Source of the DNA: Hymenobacter frigidus | GTDB lineage: Bacteria > Bacteroidota > Bacteroidia > Cytophagales > Hymenobacteraceae | Direction of reading: 5' to 3' | Assembly: GCF_014640435.1 (NCBI RefSeq) | Contig: NZ_BMGY01000039.1 | Coordinates: 1-39,612, forward strand | Length of the DNA stretch: 39,612 nucleotides | Shown here: positions 39,612 through 39,612 of the stretch, one piece after another | How the letters are laid out: each line of letters begins with the position of its first letter | Position numbering within the stretch: position 1 is the first letter of the stretch | Translations under genes and position numbers: made by a program | Notes under the pieces: model-generated | The model's database searches: none | Seen by the model: the letters and a program-made list of their open reading frames with translations, nothing else | Told to the model about the DNA's origin: nothing

Positions 39612-39612
39612 G

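Overview
The window looks like chromosomal DNA of a GC-rich member of the Bacteroidota, most likely a Hymenobacter-like member of the Cytophagales. The signs are carboxypeptidase-regulatory-domain TonB receptors, an ECF sigma/FecR (DUF4974-type)/TonB-receptor trio, porin-family barrels with Bacteroidota-style signal peptides, -7 boxes close to TAnnTTTG, and few recognisable Shine-Dalgarno sites. The genus is an inference from these features, not from a database search.

Layout. 1-4.6 kb: a REP-associated Y1 transposase with a large palindrome behind it, an LpxR-type barrel, then a divergent pair of an EamA exporter and hemA. 4.6-8.6 kb: a leftward formate-dehydrogenase-like molybdoenzyme operon (fdhF/ydeP-like, a small DUF7009-like gene, fdhD). 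8.8-14 kb: sigma factor, FecR and STN-domain TonB receptor. 14.1-17.7 kb: three rightward permeases (AEC family, DctA, MOT1-type molybdate transporter). 17.7-21.1 kb: leftward hotdog thioesterase behind a cobalamin riboswitch and a possible 31-codon leader ORF, then SDR+cupin and an MFS carrier. 21.2-22.4 kb: SnoaL-like protein and alpha/beta hydrolase. 22.5-28.6 kb: molybdenum cofactor genes moaA, moaD, moaE, mobA, moaC and moeA in divergent groups around one outer-membrane barrel gene. 28.7-31.5 kb: a second TonB receptor. 31.9-37 kb: SAM-I riboswitch, metH and metF. 37-39.5 kb: TPR protein, TonB-C-domain protein, lipoprotein and a DUF2007/zinc-ribbon protein.

Two themes connect the genes. 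The first is molybdenum: a molybdate permease, six cofactor-biosynthesis genes and one cofactor-using enzyme with its sulfurtransferase FdhD lie within 24 kb. The second is cobalamin and one-carbon metabolism: a SAM riboswitch drives B12-dependent metH followed by metF, and a separate cobalamin riboswitch sits before a gene that is not obviously B12-related.

The most unusual structural feature is the number of palindromic repeats. At least a dozen, from several families, fill intergenic gaps. Many carry or touch the stop or start codons of their neighbours, and one lies in frame inside metH. No tRNA, rRNA, CRISPR array, prophage or complete IS element was recognised.
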